Shown piece after piece: positions 9,117 through 17,679 of a DNA stretch of 29,757 nucleotides. Positions within the stretch are counted from its first letter, which is position 1. Every line of letters begins with the position of its first letter. The stretch spans positions 1 to 29,757 of the forward strand of contig DDWF01000334.1 of the NCBI GenBank assembly GCA_002345845.1, given 5' to 3'. This stretch comes from Betaproteobacteria bacterium UBA2293 (GTDB lineage: Bacteria; Pseudomonadota; Gammaproteobacteria; Burkholderiales; Rhodocyclaceae). Made by a program: the position numbers and the translations under genes. The notes under the pieces are model-generated. The model did no database searches and was not told the origin of the DNA. It worked only from the letters and a program-made list of their open reading frames with translations.

Positions 9117-10909
9117 CGGATCAATTCCTCTCCGGTTCGGTGCGAGACGACAACCAGCTGGATGAAGCTGTTCAGGCTGACGTAAAGCCCGAAAAAGCGG
9201 TCGATACAGCGGGCAAAGACATCAAGACCACTACCGACAAAACTGGATTCGTCGATACTGAGGCGAACCTCCAGGCCACGGATGAAACAGGCGAAGGGCT
9301 TGCCCGGCATCCAGACGGTCTTGTCCTGCTGAGCAATGCCCAGCACCCCTTCGATCTGCCGTCGCGTCGCTGCGCTGCGTGGCAGATCGTAGAGCGCCAG
9401 CATCTCCTGGAAGGCGGCCAGTCCGCCACCGGACAAGGACAGGTGATTCAGCGACAGATGGGAAATGATGCGCCACTGGCCGTCGCGCCGATGATCGAAA
9501 CGCCACGGCTGGGTTGGCTTGCGCAGCAGCCTGATGGCGCGCACGCTGGAACCCCCCTCGAGAAACAGCTCACCGGATGACAAACCTACGGACATCAAGG
9601 TCGGCAGATGGCGATTGCTGCAGGTGAGCTGCAGGCTGAGCACATCGGTCTTCGGCTGCACGGGATCGAAATCGGCGTCGACGATGGAGATTGAGGTTTC
9701 GTAGCCGGGACTGCTCTCGGCCACCAGATGGTCGCGCTGGGCATACCAATAATGGCCGTTGCGTTCCGGCGTCTCGCCATGGTGTAGGGAGAAAAACGGT
9801 CGGAACTCGACGATTTCCTCGCCACGGGTACTTTGCCGCACACGGCGGACGGCATCGATCGAATAAATGTCGTAGGCGTAGGCCCGGCGCCCGTCGGCAA
9901 CCACGGGATAGGATGACTGCCGGTTGCTGATGCGGATGGGGTCGCCACGCTGGGTGAACAGGTTGATCACCGGCACGCAGCCGAGGCGCAGATTCGGCGC
10001 TGTCAGCGTCTGCAGCAGTCGCGAGGCATCGCTGTCAGCGCGCAGATCGCCGAAGGCCAGATGCAGCCTGATCTGCCCTTCGGCCAGTAGCGACGAGGGC
10101 AAGGCACTGAGATCGATATCGAAAAAATTGAATTTTTCCGGAAAGCAGAAGTATTCCGTCAGGTAACGATAAGCGCCGTGGGCGTTATCCGGCATCTCGA
10201 ACAGCGCCTCATCGTCGCGAAACCCGACTTCGCCAATCGCCCCGGGGCGGACAACACGCCAGCGCTGATCGGAACCGGCGGCGTATACCCGCAGGCACCG
10301 CAGGAACAGCGCATCGCGCAAGGCGGAGGCCACCGACGGCTCGGCATCGATATAGATGCGCAGTTTTTTCAGTTTACCGAAGCCCCCTTCCAGTTGCCCG
10401 CGGACGCCGAGCGTGAAGGAGAGCAAGGCATTGCAGCCCACCGGCAGGCGTACCTCGGAAGGTGCTGAAGCGATCGGATCGAATGCCAGTTCGCCGATGC
10501 TGACCGGCGCCAGTTCCAGATCCCACGCCGTGCGGAACTTGCACGTGGCGCCCTTGATCGGCCGCGAATGCAGCTCGGTGCCGCGGGCGATCATGCCCAC
10601 CGATGACATGTCGCCGCCAGCATGATCGAAAAAAGCTATGGAGCAACTGGGAAACGGCCGCAGGTAATGCGGGTACAACACATTGAGCAGCGCTTCGGTG
10701 AACTGCGGATAACTGTCTTCCAGCTTTTTTGAAACACGCGCCGTGAGTAGCGCAAAGGACTGGATCATCCGCTCGACATGCGGGTCGTCGCAGCCCTCGC
10801 CGGAGAGCAGCAGCTGCGCGGCCAGTTTCGGATAGCGCTCGGCAAATTCCCGCGAGTGCTGGCGGAGAAAACTCAGCTCACGCTCGTAGTACGGCAGCAA
10901 ATCTTCCAC
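9080..10909 (-). CDS. tssF: T6SS baseplate subunit TssF
   Basis: 609 residues, typical of TssF (VasA/ImpG). Two copies wrap around one TssG in each baseplate wedge. Visible landmarks are LLPYYERELSFLRQHSREFAERYPKLA at the N-terminus (residues 4-30, landmark only), DPHVERMIQSFALLTARV, LYPHYLRPFPSCSI, GTELHSRPI near residue 90, LTEYFCFPEKFNFFD, and GLEVRLSIDESSFVGSG near the C-terminus. The initiation codon is GTG at 10909-10907, directly abutting the TAA stop of tssE (TAAGTG), so translation probably depends on termination at tssE. Confidence 0.95.
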   Translation of the reverse strand: MEDLLPYYERELSFLRQHSREFAERYPKLAAQLLLSGEGCDDPHVERMIQSFALLTARVSKKLEDSYPQFTEALLNVLYPHYLRPFPSCSIAFFDHAGGDMSSVGMIARGTELHSRPIKGATCKFRTAWDLELAPVSIGELAFDPIASAPSEVRLPVGCNALLSFTLGVRGQLEGGFGKLKKLRIYIDAEPSVASALRDALFLRCLRVYAAGSDQRWRVVRPGAIGEVGFRDDEALFEMPDNAHGAYRYLTEYFCFPEKFNFFDIDLSALPSSLLAEGQIRLHLAFGDLRADSDASRLLQTLTAPNLRLGCVPVINLFTQRGDPIRISNRQSSYPVVADGRRAYAYDIYSIDAVRRVRQSTRGEEIVEFRPFFSLHHGETPERNGHYWYAQRDHLVAESSPGYETSISIVDADFDPVQPKTDVLSLQLTCSNRHLPTLMSVGLSSGELFLEGGSSVRAIRLLRKPTQPWRFDHRRDGQWRIISHLSLNHLSLSGGGLAAFQEMLALYDLPRSAATRRQIEGVLGIAQQDKTVWMPGKPFACFIRGLEVRLSIDESSFVGSGLDVFARCIDRFFGLYVSLNSFIQLVVVSHRTGEELIRCAPRNGESILG

Positions 10910-11389
10910 TTAAATCCCCTGGCGGCTGCGCTGCCGGCTGACCGAATACTGCAGGCTGGTCGGTTGCAGGAAGGCATCGAAGGCCACCGGCTCCTGGGCC
11001 GGGCGGACGAACAGCACGGCATTGATCGAAAAATACAAGGCGTTGACCGTCTTTCGCTGCAGTTCGAGGTCGACACGCACATCACGCAGACGTGGTTCAT
11101 GTGCGGCAATCGCCGAAGCAATCGATGTACAGATGCGCCGGCGGTCATGGACGCTGGCCAGGCTGAGGCCGGCGAAATCGCCCAGACCGAAGCCGGAGAC
11201 CGAGCGCCCGGACAAAGGAAAGGACTGCATCAAGTCGTCATCAAGGAGCACCCGCGTGTTGAGCAAGGCCTCCAGATCGCGGGCGACGGAGTCCTTCAGC
11301 TGTTCAAGCGTCAGGCGCCATCGGGCGGCGCCGACCGGCAGGTCGTCGAACAGCTTGTCGTAGAGGGATGGCTCGAATCCTTTGATCAT
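10910..11389 (-). CDS. tssE: T6SS baseplate subunit TssE (gp25-like)
   Basis: 159 residues. TssE is the gp25/lysozyme-like (non-enzymatic) baseplate protein that nucleates sheath polymerisation. The N-terminus FEPSLYDKLFDDLP, the DLEALLNTR motif, GLGDFAGLSL and the EPRL-DV segment (HEPRLRDVRVDLEL) are diagnostic of the family; the EPR motif is conserved in gp25 proteins. The ATG at 11389 is preceded immediately by a T-tract and a strong hairpin (11390-11418) that ends the hcp transcript. No separate Shine-Dalgarno is visible; the only purine-rich stretch, GGCGGAA, is inside the hairpin stem. Confidence 0.94.
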   Translation of the reverse strand: MIKGFEPSLYDKLFDDLPVGAARWRLTLEQLKDSVARDLEALLNTRVLLDDDLMQSFPLSGRSVSGFGLGDFAGLSLASVHDRRRICTSIASAIAAHEPRLRDVRVDLELQRKTVNALYFSINAVLFVRPAQEPVAFDAFLQPTSLQYSVSRQRSRQGI

Positions 11390-11418
11390 AAAAAACGGCG
11401 GAAACAGGGTTCCGCCGT
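11390..11418 (-). terminator. Intrinsic terminator / attenuator between hcp and tssE
   Basis: On the minus strand, ACGGCGGAA at 11418-11410, loop CCCTGT, and TTCCGCCGT at 11403-11395 form a perfect 9-bp GC-rich stem followed by five further T residues, then immediately the tssE ATG. This is a textbook rho-independent structure placed inside the operon, 20 bp after the hcp stop. It probably makes most transcripts end after hcp, giving the tube protein in excess over baseplate proteins. Confidence 0.85.
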
Positions 11419-11438
11419 GTTTTTCCGATCAGCCGCGA

Positions 11439-11975
11439 TCAGGTCAGGTTCGGCGTGTTCTTGGCCAGGTTCCAGGCACCCTGGATATTGACCTTGCCAG
11501 ACTTGTTGCCGTCGATGTTCAGCTCGTCATAGGTCCACTTGACCGCCGAGTACTTCAGCGAGAAGGTTTCCTTGGGGATACCTTCGTCATCAACCGACGG
11601 CGAAACCGAGGCGATGATGACGTTCTTCAGTTCGATCTTCATGTACTGATGACGATTCTGCGTCGCCGACGGATTGCCGGTTGTATTTTTGCCGCCAAAA
11701 GCGCGGTAGAAATAGATGATCACATCATTGACGACAAGGCCGGAGGAACAGGCCTGGTAGAGCTTCGGGCTGGAGCCGTCGATATCCTTGGTGAAAAACA
11801 TCTCGCCATGTTCGACGCGTTCAGCAGTGTGGCCACCAGCGGCGGAAGCCGTTGCCGACTTCGGCTGGCGCATCATATGGCTCCAGGTGGAAACCTCGAC
11901 AGTATCCTTGTGCTTGGCATCGCGGGAATCACCCTTGATGTCACTGCCTTTGAACTCGACGTAAATATCCTTCAT
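11439..11975 (-). CDS. hcp: T6SS inner tube protein Hcp (TssD)
   Basis: 178 residues from the ATG at 11975, which has AGGAG ten bases upstream. Hcp hexamers stack into the tube that carries effectors and is secreted. Family features: N-terminal DIYVEFKGSDIKGDSRD, the VSTWSHMMRQP segment, GEMFFTKDIDGSSPKL, and the C-terminal LKYSAVKWTYDELN with GAWNLAKNTP. The length is slightly above the ~160-residue average. The gene lies between tssC (37 bp upstream) and tssE and is followed by a strong terminator-like hairpin, consistent with high expression. Longer in-frame readings upstream overlap tssC and are not credible. Confidence 0.96.
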   Translation of the reverse strand: MKDIYVEFKGSDIKGDSRDAKHKDTVEVSTWSHMMRQPKSATASAAGGHTAERVEHGEMFFTKDIDGSSPKLYQACSSGLVVNDVIIYFYRAFGGKNTTGNPSATQNRHQYMKIELKNVIIASVSPSVDDEGIPKETFSLKYSAVKWTYDELNIDGNKSGKVNIQGAWNLAKNTPNLT

Positions 11976-12012
11976 TTGTTTATTTCTCCTAATGCGCTGG
12001 TGGTTGAAAAGA

Positions 12013-13500
12013 TCAGTTCTTGCCGGATTGCGGCAACTCGGCGACCAAGCGCAGAGACACCGAGAGTTCGTCAAGCTGGAAGTGCGGTCGGATAAAGGAA
12101 ACGGCTCGATAGACACCCGGCCGCCCCGGCACTTCGCTGACTTCGATGGAGGCCTCCCGCAAGGGGAACTGGGCCTTGGTTTCCTGCGATGCCGAATCGT
12201 CGGCAGTGACATATTGGTCAATCCATCGCTGCAAATAGGATTGGACATTGGCCGCCGAAGCAAAACTGCCGATCTTGTCGCGCATCATTGCCTTCATGTA
12301 GTGGGCAATGCGCGACACGGCAAAGATGTACTGCAATTGCGCCGACAGTGAGGCGTTGGCGTTGGCCGAATCAAGATCGTATTTCTTCGGCTTCTGCGCT
12401 GACTGCGCGCCAAAAAAGGCGGCGTAGTCGGTGTTCTTGCAATGGACCAGAGGAATGAAGCCGAGATCACTCAGTTCTTTTTCGCGCCGATCGGTAATGG
12501 AGATTTCCGTCGGACACTTGAGTGCCACTTCCCCATCGTCGGTGCGGAAGGTGTGGGTCGGCAGATCCTCGACCAGACCACCGCCCTCGACGCCACGGAT
12601 GGCCGCACACCAGCCGTAATTCTCGAAAGCCTCGGTCAGTCGCGCAGCAAAGGCAAAGGCCGCGTTGCACCACAGATACTTGTCATGATTGGTGCCATCG
12701 ACCTCTTCGACGAAATTGAAGCCTTCCGTCACTTCGCCGTCGATCGGGTTATAGGGCAGACGACCGAGGAAACGCGGCAAGGCCAGGCCGACATAACGGG
12801 AGTCCTCGGCTTCGCGGAAAGACTTCCACTTGGCGTACTCGACAGTATCGAAAACCTTGCCCATGTCACGTGGCTTGCCCAGATCGGTGAAGGATTCCAG
12901 ACCGAACAATTGCGGCGAGGCGGCACTGATGAAGGGTGCATGGGAGGCAGCGGCGATATGCGACATCTGCTCGATGAAATACATGTCTTCGGCTTGCCGC
13001 GACAGCTCAAACTGGCCGATCAATGAACCAAATGGAGCGCCGCCAAAGGTACCGAACTCTTCCTCATAGACCTTCTTGAACAAGGCGCTCTGGTCGAAAT
13101 CGATGGCCGTCTTGAAATCCCTGACCAGTTCACGCTTGTTGGCGTTGAGCAGCTTGATCTTCAACTGCTGCCCGGTCGAGGTCTGCTTGCACAGGTAATG
13201 CAGGCCGGTCCAGGCGCTCTCCAGGGCCTGAAACTCCGGCGCATGCATGACTTCGCTCAACTGCTCGGAGATCAGTCGGTCAAGCTCGGCAACACGCGCA
13301 TCAAGCGATGCCGCGAGATTTTCCGAAACAATGACCTCACCCTCGAGAACCTGACTGACCAGTTCGCTGATGATGTCCCGGGCCCGATGTTTTTCCTGAT
13401 CGGACTGAGCCACCCGACTTTCCTCGATGATCTGGTCAAGAAGGCCGGCACTCCGGGTTGCCGTCACCGAATCCATGGCCACTGCCTGTTGCATGTTCAC
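12013..13500 (-). CDS. tssC: T6SS sheath large subunit TssC (VipB)
   Basis: 495 residues. TssC pairs with TssB to build the contractile sheath. Characteristic blocks are PEFQALESAWTGLHYLC near 90-106, TSTGQQLKIKLLN, EFGTFGGAPFGSLIGQFE near 155-172, AAASHAPFISAASPQLFG, LALPRFLGRLPY near 249-260, the EGFNFVEE acidic stretch and, near the C-terminus, SVSLRLVAELPQ. The start at 13500 overlaps the tssB stop by four bases (ATGA type), so the two subunits are translationally coupled at near-equal ratio. A second Met is two codons downstream. Confidence 0.97.
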   Translation of the reverse strand: MNMQQAVAMDSVTATRSAGLLDQIIEESRVAQSDQEKHRARDIISELVSQVLEGEVIVSENLAASLDARVAELDRLISEQLSEVMHAPEFQALESAWTGLHYLCKQTSTGQQLKIKLLNANKRELVRDFKTAIDFDQSALFKKVYEEEFGTFGGAPFGSLIGQFELSRQAEDMYFIEQMSHIAAASHAPFISAASPQLFGLESFTDLGKPRDMGKVFDTVEYAKWKSFREAEDSRYVGLALPRFLGRLPYNPIDGEVTEGFNFVEEVDGTNHDKYLWCNAAFAFAARLTEAFENYGWCAAIRGVEGGGLVEDLPTHTFRTDDGEVALKCPTEISITDRREKELSDLGFIPLVHCKNTDYAAFFGAQSAQKPKKYDLDSANANASLSAQLQYIFAVSRIAHYMKAMMRDKIGSFASAANVQSYLQRWIDQYVTADDSASQETKAQFPLREASIEVSEVPGRPGVYRAVSFIRPHFQLDELSVSLRLVAELPQSGKN

Positions 13501-14009
13501 TTCGCATCTCCTTCGCTGCTCTTGCCGCCCAGATCGTTCAGCTGTTCGGTATTGGCCAGGACATCGTTGAGCAGGTCTTCGAGCTTCTCGTTGCCAGCGA
13601 GCTTGTTACGCAGATCAGCCAGTTTCGAACGTGCTTCGAGCAATTTACGGAGCGGCTCCACTTGCTGCACCACCGACTCCGGACGGAAATCCTCGAACTT
13701 GGCGAATTCGATATCGACCGCCATTTCACCACCCTCAGGCGTCAGTCGATTCTTGACGCGGTACGCCGCCCGCGGAGCCAGACCTTCCATGACATCGTCG
13801 AAGTTATCCATGTCGATGTTCACGAACTTCCGGTCCCTGACCTTGCCCTGCGGCAACCTGGACTGACCGGCATAATCACCAAGGACGCCAACGACGAAGG
13901 GCAACTCCTTGGCTTCAATCGCATCACCAATCTCAACGTCGTACGTCAGTTGGACGCGTGGCGGACGGACCTTCTGCAGCCGCTTCTGTACACTCTCTTT
14001 CTTTGCCAC
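13497..14009 (-). CDS. tssB: T6SS sheath small subunit TssB (VipA)
   Basis: 170 residues from the GTG at 14009: (M)AKKESVQKRLQKVRPPRVQL, then TYDVEIGDAIEAKELPFVVG, the hallmark TssB N-terminus, and later RKFVNIDMDNFDDVM. TssB's C-terminal helix (LANTEQLNDL region) interlocks with TssC. The GTG at 14009 is preferred because GGGAG lies six bases upstream and the protein then starts like most TssB proteins; another in-frame GTG at 14042 would add eleven residues and has no ribosome site. The gene follows the TPR lipoprotein gene after ~90 bp and overlaps tssC by four bases. Confidence 0.95.
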   Translation of the reverse strand: MAKKESVQKRLQKVRPPRVQLTYDVEIGDAIEAKELPFVVGVLGDYAGQSRLPQGKVRDRKFVNIDMDNFDDVMEGLAPRAAYRVKNRLTPEGGEMAVDIEFAKFEDFRPESVVQQVEPLRKLLEARSKLADLRNKLAGNEKLEDLLNDVLANTEQLNDLGGKSSEGDAK

Positions 14010-14099
14010 AAGGCTCTCCCGAATTACTGAATCAATGGCCACCCGTCAGGTGGCTGCGAAAGCGGAATCGCAGACTGTTGCCTGCCGTTCCGCGGCCAA

Positions 14100-14720
14100 T
14101 TACTTCAACAAACTGAATGGATCACCGCCCGTTGCCTGCGCCGAAGCTGCATTGCTTGGTGCCGACACCGGAGCAGCACGAGCTCTCCTGGCACGGGCCG
14201 CTGCGGCCGCCTCACGCTTTTTGCGTGCTTCCAGTTCGGCTGGCGGCACCAGTACGTCTTCACCAAGGGTTTCACGCATGACGCTGGCCAATGCCGTCGC
14301 ATCGGAGCGGGCATTGCCCTTCAACTCAACGTCATTACGCAGATCGGCAAGCGACTGCGCCGCCACCCGCAGACCGGCGACTGCCCGAATGCTTTTGGCG
14401 GTCCGGTCGGTTTCATCGCGCTGCAGGGCTTCCTCCGCCGAAACGATGGCCTCGGAATAGCTGCCTGCATCAAACTGGATTTTCGCCATGCGCCCCCACG
14501 GCTCCTTGCGATCCGGATTCTTTTTTGCCAGATCCTGAAGGATGACAATCGCCTCATCGCGATTACCCTTTTCCAGCAAAGCATCGACCTTCACGCCCGA
14601 CTCGCCCATGGCGACAACGAACTCCTCTTTGGTCATCGCTACCTTATTGCCGGCACAACCGCCAAGTAACGAGGCGGCGACTACCAAAATAACGGGGGTG
14701 ACAGCTCGGGTGAAAAACAT
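14100..14720 (-). CDS. T6SS-associated TPR lipoprotein (TagM-like)
   Basis: 206 residues from the ATG at 14720, with GGAG five bases upstream. A signal peptide ends in the lipobox LLGGC with Cys at 22, so this is a predicted lipoprotein; residues after Cys (AGNK) favour outer-membrane sorting. Residues about 35-125 form two to three TPR-like helix pairs (LLEKGNRDEAIVILQDLAKK, AKIQFDAGSYSEAIVSAEEA). The C-terminal ~50 residues are Ala/Arg-rich, low-complexity and probably helical (ARKKREAAAAARARRARAA), ending GGDPFSLLK. It is the first gene of the tssBC operon, divergent from tssJ. That position resembles the tagM lipoprotein of Burkholderia T6SS loci; the identity is by position and lipoprotein nature, not by a specific motif, so the symbol is left blank. 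Confidence 0.75.
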   Translation of the reverse strand: MFFTRAVTPVILVVAASLLGGCAGNKVAMTKEEFVVAMGESGVKVDALLEKGNRDEAIVILQDLAKKNPDRKEPWGRMAKIQFDAGSYSEAIVSAEEALQRDETDRTAKSIRAVAGLRVAAQSLADLRNDVELKGNARSDATALASVMRETLGEDVLVPPAELEARKKREAAAAARARRARAAPVSAPSNAASAQATGGDPFSLLK

Positions 14721-14753
14721 AGGTGCTCCAACTAGGTGAGTTGCACGCGTCAC

Positions 14754-14770
14754 TGCGCAATTTATGCCAA
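14754..14770 (-). promoter_or_regulatory. Candidate sigma-54 promoter for the tagM-like/tssB operon
   Basis: The minus strand reads TTGGCATAAATTGCGCA at 14770-14754: a perfect -24 half (TTGGCA), GG and GC exactly ten bases apart, and a final A. The -12 half GCGCA is weaker than the consensus TTGCA. Transcription would begin near 14743, about 23 bases before the ATG at 14720. The position is sensible, but the imperfect -12 box makes this a candidate only. Confidence 0.45.
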
Positions 14771-14796
14771 TGAGTTGATTGAATGAGATTGGCATA
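14763..14796. repeat. Perfect 9-bp inverted repeat in the divergent T6SS promoter region
   Basis: TATGCCAAT at 14763-14771 and ATTGGCATA at 14788-14796 are perfect inverted copies separated by 16 bp. Centre-to-centre spacing is 25 bp, so the arms lie on about two and a half helix turns. The left arm overlaps the -24 half of the candidate sigma-54 promoter. The dyad may be an operator shared by the two divergent T6SS operons. Confidence 0.6.
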
Positions 14797-14875
14797 GTAC
14801 ATTACGCACTCGCCGCCGCGCAAGACAAGCGCATATTTTATTGCGAACGTCATCAATTTTTCCACTAGCTGGCCG

Positions 14876-15511
14876 ATGTCAATTTTTCAAGCACTATCCA
14901 CAAGACGGGCGCTGGCAATCGTTGCCTTTTCTCTATGCAGCGCTCTGCTTTCCGGCTGTTCATCAATGTCCAGCGTGCAACTGGCGGGAACGGCAATCGG
15001 CATCGTTCTCGAGGCCACTGGGGTGATCAAGAAGGATGGCAGTGACCCGAACAAACGCACTAAGGATTTATCAATCAAGGTATTTGGCGGCAACCAGCTC
15101 AACACCACGCTGGATGGACAATCCCTCTCGCTGGTCGTCAAGATCTATATCCTGCGGTCGCCGGAACGCCTGGCTTCGCTCACCTATCCGCAAATCACCA
15201 GCGTCGAAGGCGAAAAGGAGGCCCTCGGTGAGGAATTGCTTGGCGTGCGTGAAATCATCGTCATTCCCGGCAAATCCTACGATCTGGTGCTGAAAGTGCC
15301 AGGTGAGGCAAATACGATCGGCGTGGTCGGCATGTTCCGGGCCCCTTATGGCTCGCGCTGGAAGCTGGCGTTCGATGCCAAGCGCTCGTTCGACACCGGC
15401 ATCATCATTGGTGCCCATGCCTGTGCCCTTACTGCAAGCCAGGGCAGCCTGTTGACCGATATCAGTCCGGCAACGGTGCAATCGCTGGTTGGCGTTCAAT
15501 GCTTTCTCTGA
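14876..15511 (+). CDS. tssJ: T6SS outer-membrane lipoprotein TssJ
   Basis: 211 residues. TssJ is a periplasm-facing outer-membrane lipoprotein that binds the TssM C-terminus. A signal peptide ends in the lipobox LLSGC with Cys at 28 and SSM following. The mature domain has the transthyretin-like TssJ pattern: LSLVVKIYILRSPERLASLTY near 82-102, EKEALGEELLGVREIIVIPG, and the late LGVVGMFR-like segment IGVVGMFRAPYGSRWKL. It is longer than many TssJ proteins (often 150-180), mainly because of an insertion after the lipobox (about 30-70). It is the first gene of the plus-strand tssJKLA operon and ends 13 bp before tssK. Confidence 0.92.
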   Translation: MSIFQALSTRRALAIVAFSLCSALLSGCSSMSSVQLAGTAIGIVLEATGVIKKDGSDPNKRTKDLSIKVFGGNQLNTTLDGQSLSLVVKIYILRSPERLASLTYPQITSVEGEKEALGEELLGVREIIVIPGKSYDLVLKVPGEANTIGVVGMFRAPYGSRWKLAFDAKRSFDTGIIIGAHACALTASQGSLLTDISPATVQSLVGVQCFL

Positions 15512-15524
15512 AAACCCGCAATCC

Positions 15525-16868
15525 ATGATTAATCCAAAAATTCTCTGGGGCGAAGGTCTCTTTCTTCGTCCTCAGCATTTTCAGCAGCAGGACGCGTATC
15601 ACGAAAACCTCGTCCGACATGCCATGCTGGCTGCCAACCCCTATGCCTGGGGTATCAAGGATCTTGATATCGACATCGACTCGCTGAAAAGTGGCGTTCT
15701 TCGCTTCAATCGCATCGATGCCATTTTTGCCAACGGTGAAAGCATCACTGCCCCGGACATCGATCAGTTGCCACCACCACTGGCGCTCGACAACTGGGTC
15801 ACCGAAGACATGGGACGTGAATTCTTCCTCACGCTCCATCACTTGAGCAGACATGGCGGCAATTGCACGGAAAACGCCGACGAATCAGCCCAGGCCCGCT
15901 ACCTTGTGGTCAGTCGCGAGCTGGCCGATCTTTATACGGATGCCGCCGAAGCGGATATCGCCACCCTAAGCAAGCTTGCATTGCTGAAAGCCGCCGGCGA
16001 GCCACGTGATCAGTTCCTTTCCCTCCCCATCGTCCGCATCCGCCGTACGGCGAGCAACAGCCTGGAACTCGATCCCGGCTTCATCCCCCCTTCGCTCAGT
16101 TTACGTAGTGCTCCCGGCTTGTACCTGCAATTGCAGCGCCATATCGATGCCCTGGTAGCCAAGGTGGATGCGCTCTATGGCTTCCATCGCGAACCATCGA
16201 AAAACATCATCGAATTCCGCTCCGGCGACATCGCTTCGTTCTGGCTTTTGCATACGGCCAGCAGCGCCTGCGCAGCGCTGACCCACCTGTTGCGTAATCC
16301 GGACCTATCACCCGAACGCCTGTTCCAGGAATTGCTCCGTCTGGCCGGTGGGCTGATGACCTTTTCCAAAAGCCATAGCCTGAATGAACTGCCCGCTTAC
16401 GACCATGGCCAGCCCGGTCCGTGCTTTGGTCGTCTCGATCAGATCCTGCGCGAACTGCTGGATACCGTGATCTCCACTCGCTACTTCGCCATCAGCCTGA
16501 GCCAGCCCAAACCTGCCTTCTACGCCGGACACCTGGATTCCGAGAAGATCGATGGCGATACGGCGTTTTACCTTGCCGTTTCGGCGGCTCACCCGCAATC
16601 GGAAATCATCGAGTCGGTCCCCTTGCGCTTCAAGGTTGGCGCCCCGGACGATGTCGAGAAGTTGGTACTCTCGGCCATGTCCGGCGTCCGCCTGACTCAC
16701 GCCGCACAAGTCCCGGCACCGATTCCCGTTCGCCCCGGTGCCTGCTACTTCGCCCTCGATGCGCACGGTCCGTTATATGAACGGATGCTCAAGGCACAGT
16801 CGGTAACGATCTATGCCCCGGAAAGCTATCGCGACCTCAAAATTGAAATGATCGCCGTCACCTCATGA
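15525..16868 (+). CDS. tssK: T6SS baseplate-membrane connector TssK
   Basis: 447 residues from the ATG at 15525. TssK trimers link TssFG wedges to the TssJLM complex. The N-terminus MINPKILWGEGLFLRPQHFQ is the family signature, followed by the phage receptor-binding-like shell domain and, at the C-terminus, LDAHGPLYERMLKAQSVTIY. Additional landmarks are NPYAWGIKDLDIDID near 36-50, PIVRIRRT, and YFAISLSQPKPAFYAG. A longer in-frame reading starting at 15489 overlaps tssJ and is rejected because the family begins at MINPKILW. The last bases overlap the tssL start (ATGA). Confidence 0.96.
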   Translation: MINPKILWGEGLFLRPQHFQQQDAYHENLVRHAMLAANPYAWGIKDLDIDIDSLKSGVLRFNRIDAIFANGESITAPDIDQLPPPLALDNWVTEDMGREFFLTLHHLSRHGGNCTENADESAQARYLVVSRELADLYTDAAEADIATLSKLALLKAAGEPRDQFLSLPIVRIRRTASNSLELDPGFIPPSLSLRSAPGLYLQLQRHIDALVAKVDALYGFHREPSKNIIEFRSGDIASFWLLHTASSACAALTHLLRNPDLSPERLFQELLRLAGGLMTFSKSHSLNELPAYDHGQPGPCFGRLDQILRELLDTVISTRYFAISLSQPKPAFYAGHLDSEKIDGDTAFYLAVSAAHPQSEIIESVPLRFKVGAPDDVEKLVLSAMSGVRLTHAAQVPAPIPVRPGACYFALDAHGPLYERMLKAQSVTIYAPESYRDLKIEMIAVTS

Positions 16869-17635
16869 CCGAAGCCCCCAGCCTATTCTCTGTCGCCCCG
16901 TCGCTACGTAACGGCGATACCGTTGAACAACCAGCAAAGAGTCTCGTCGACCTCCTTTACGACGGCTTTTACATGCTGCTCCTGCTGCACCATCGATGCG
17001 CACCGAAGGAAGCCGAAACATTTGCCGCCGACATTCAGAAATTTCTCGACCAGTTCGAACGCACGGCCAAGCGACATCACTTCGGCAGCGAAGACATTTT
17101 CGATGCCAAATATGCATTTTGTGCTGCGGTCGATGAGGCCATACTGACCTCGCGCATGAATATCCGGGACATCTGGGAACGCCGGCCATTGCAACTGGTG
17201 CTTTTCGGCGATCAGCTGGCCGGTGAGCATTTTTTTGACAAGCTTGAAGTCGCCCGCAACGGCGGCGCATCACGGATCAATGCCCTGGAAGTCTTCCACA
17301 TGTGTTTGCTGACCGGTTTCAAGGGTCGCTACCTGCTCGAGGGTCCGGAGAAACTGAAATACCTGACTGCACAACTGGGCGAGCAGATCGCCCACATCAA
17401 AGGCCGGAGCAGTCCTTTTGCGCCGCACTGGGCGGCCCCCGACAGCATCAGCAATGCCCTCAAGCGCGACGTACCATTCTGGGTCCTCGGCTCAGTGCTC
17501 GCACTGTGCGGCCTGATTGCCTACATCGGCCTCGATTGGCACGCCGCGGCAAGCGTCAGCGACGGCATGGAGCCGTTCCGCGATATCGTCCAGCTGGCCC
17601 CACGCGCACCCAGTCTGACCATTACGCTACCGTGA
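16865..17635 (+). CDS. tssL: T6SS inner-membrane protein TssL (DotU), short form
   Basis: 256 residues. TssL has a cytoplasmic hooklike DotU domain anchored by one C-terminal helix; it contacts TssM and TssK. Visible are LVDLLYDGFYMLLLLHH near 28-43, AKYAFCAAVDEAILTS near 81-96, the LVLFGDQLAGEHFFDKLE motif and EVFHMCLLTGFKGRYLL. The membrane helix is at about 203-223 (FWVLGSVLALCGLIAYIGL). Only ~30 residues follow it, so there is no C-terminal peptidoglycan-binding OmpA domain; the separate OmpA-domain gene at 18783-19577 probably supplies that role. Its start overlaps the tssK stop by four bases. Confidence 0.95.
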   Translation: MTEAPSLFSVAPSLRNGDTVEQPAKSLVDLLYDGFYMLLLLHHRCAPKEAETFAADIQKFLDQFERTAKRHHFGSEDIFDAKYAFCAAVDEAILTSRMNIRDIWERRPLQLVLFGDQLAGEHFFDKLEVARNGGASRINALEVFHMCLLTGFKGRYLLEGPEKLKYLTAQLGEQIAHIKGRSSPFAPHWAAPDSISNALKRDVPFWVLGSVLALCGLIAYIGLDWHAAASVSDGMEPFRDIVQLAPRAPSLTITLP

Positions 17636-17679
17636 GTCACGGCGCCCGGTCAGCCAATGGCTCCAACAAGGATTACACG

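Noticed and set aside
14789..14806. Rightward TTGGCATA as a sigma-54 promoter for tssJ
   Set aside because: The next GC is thirteen bases after GG instead of ten, so the -24/-12 geometry fails.
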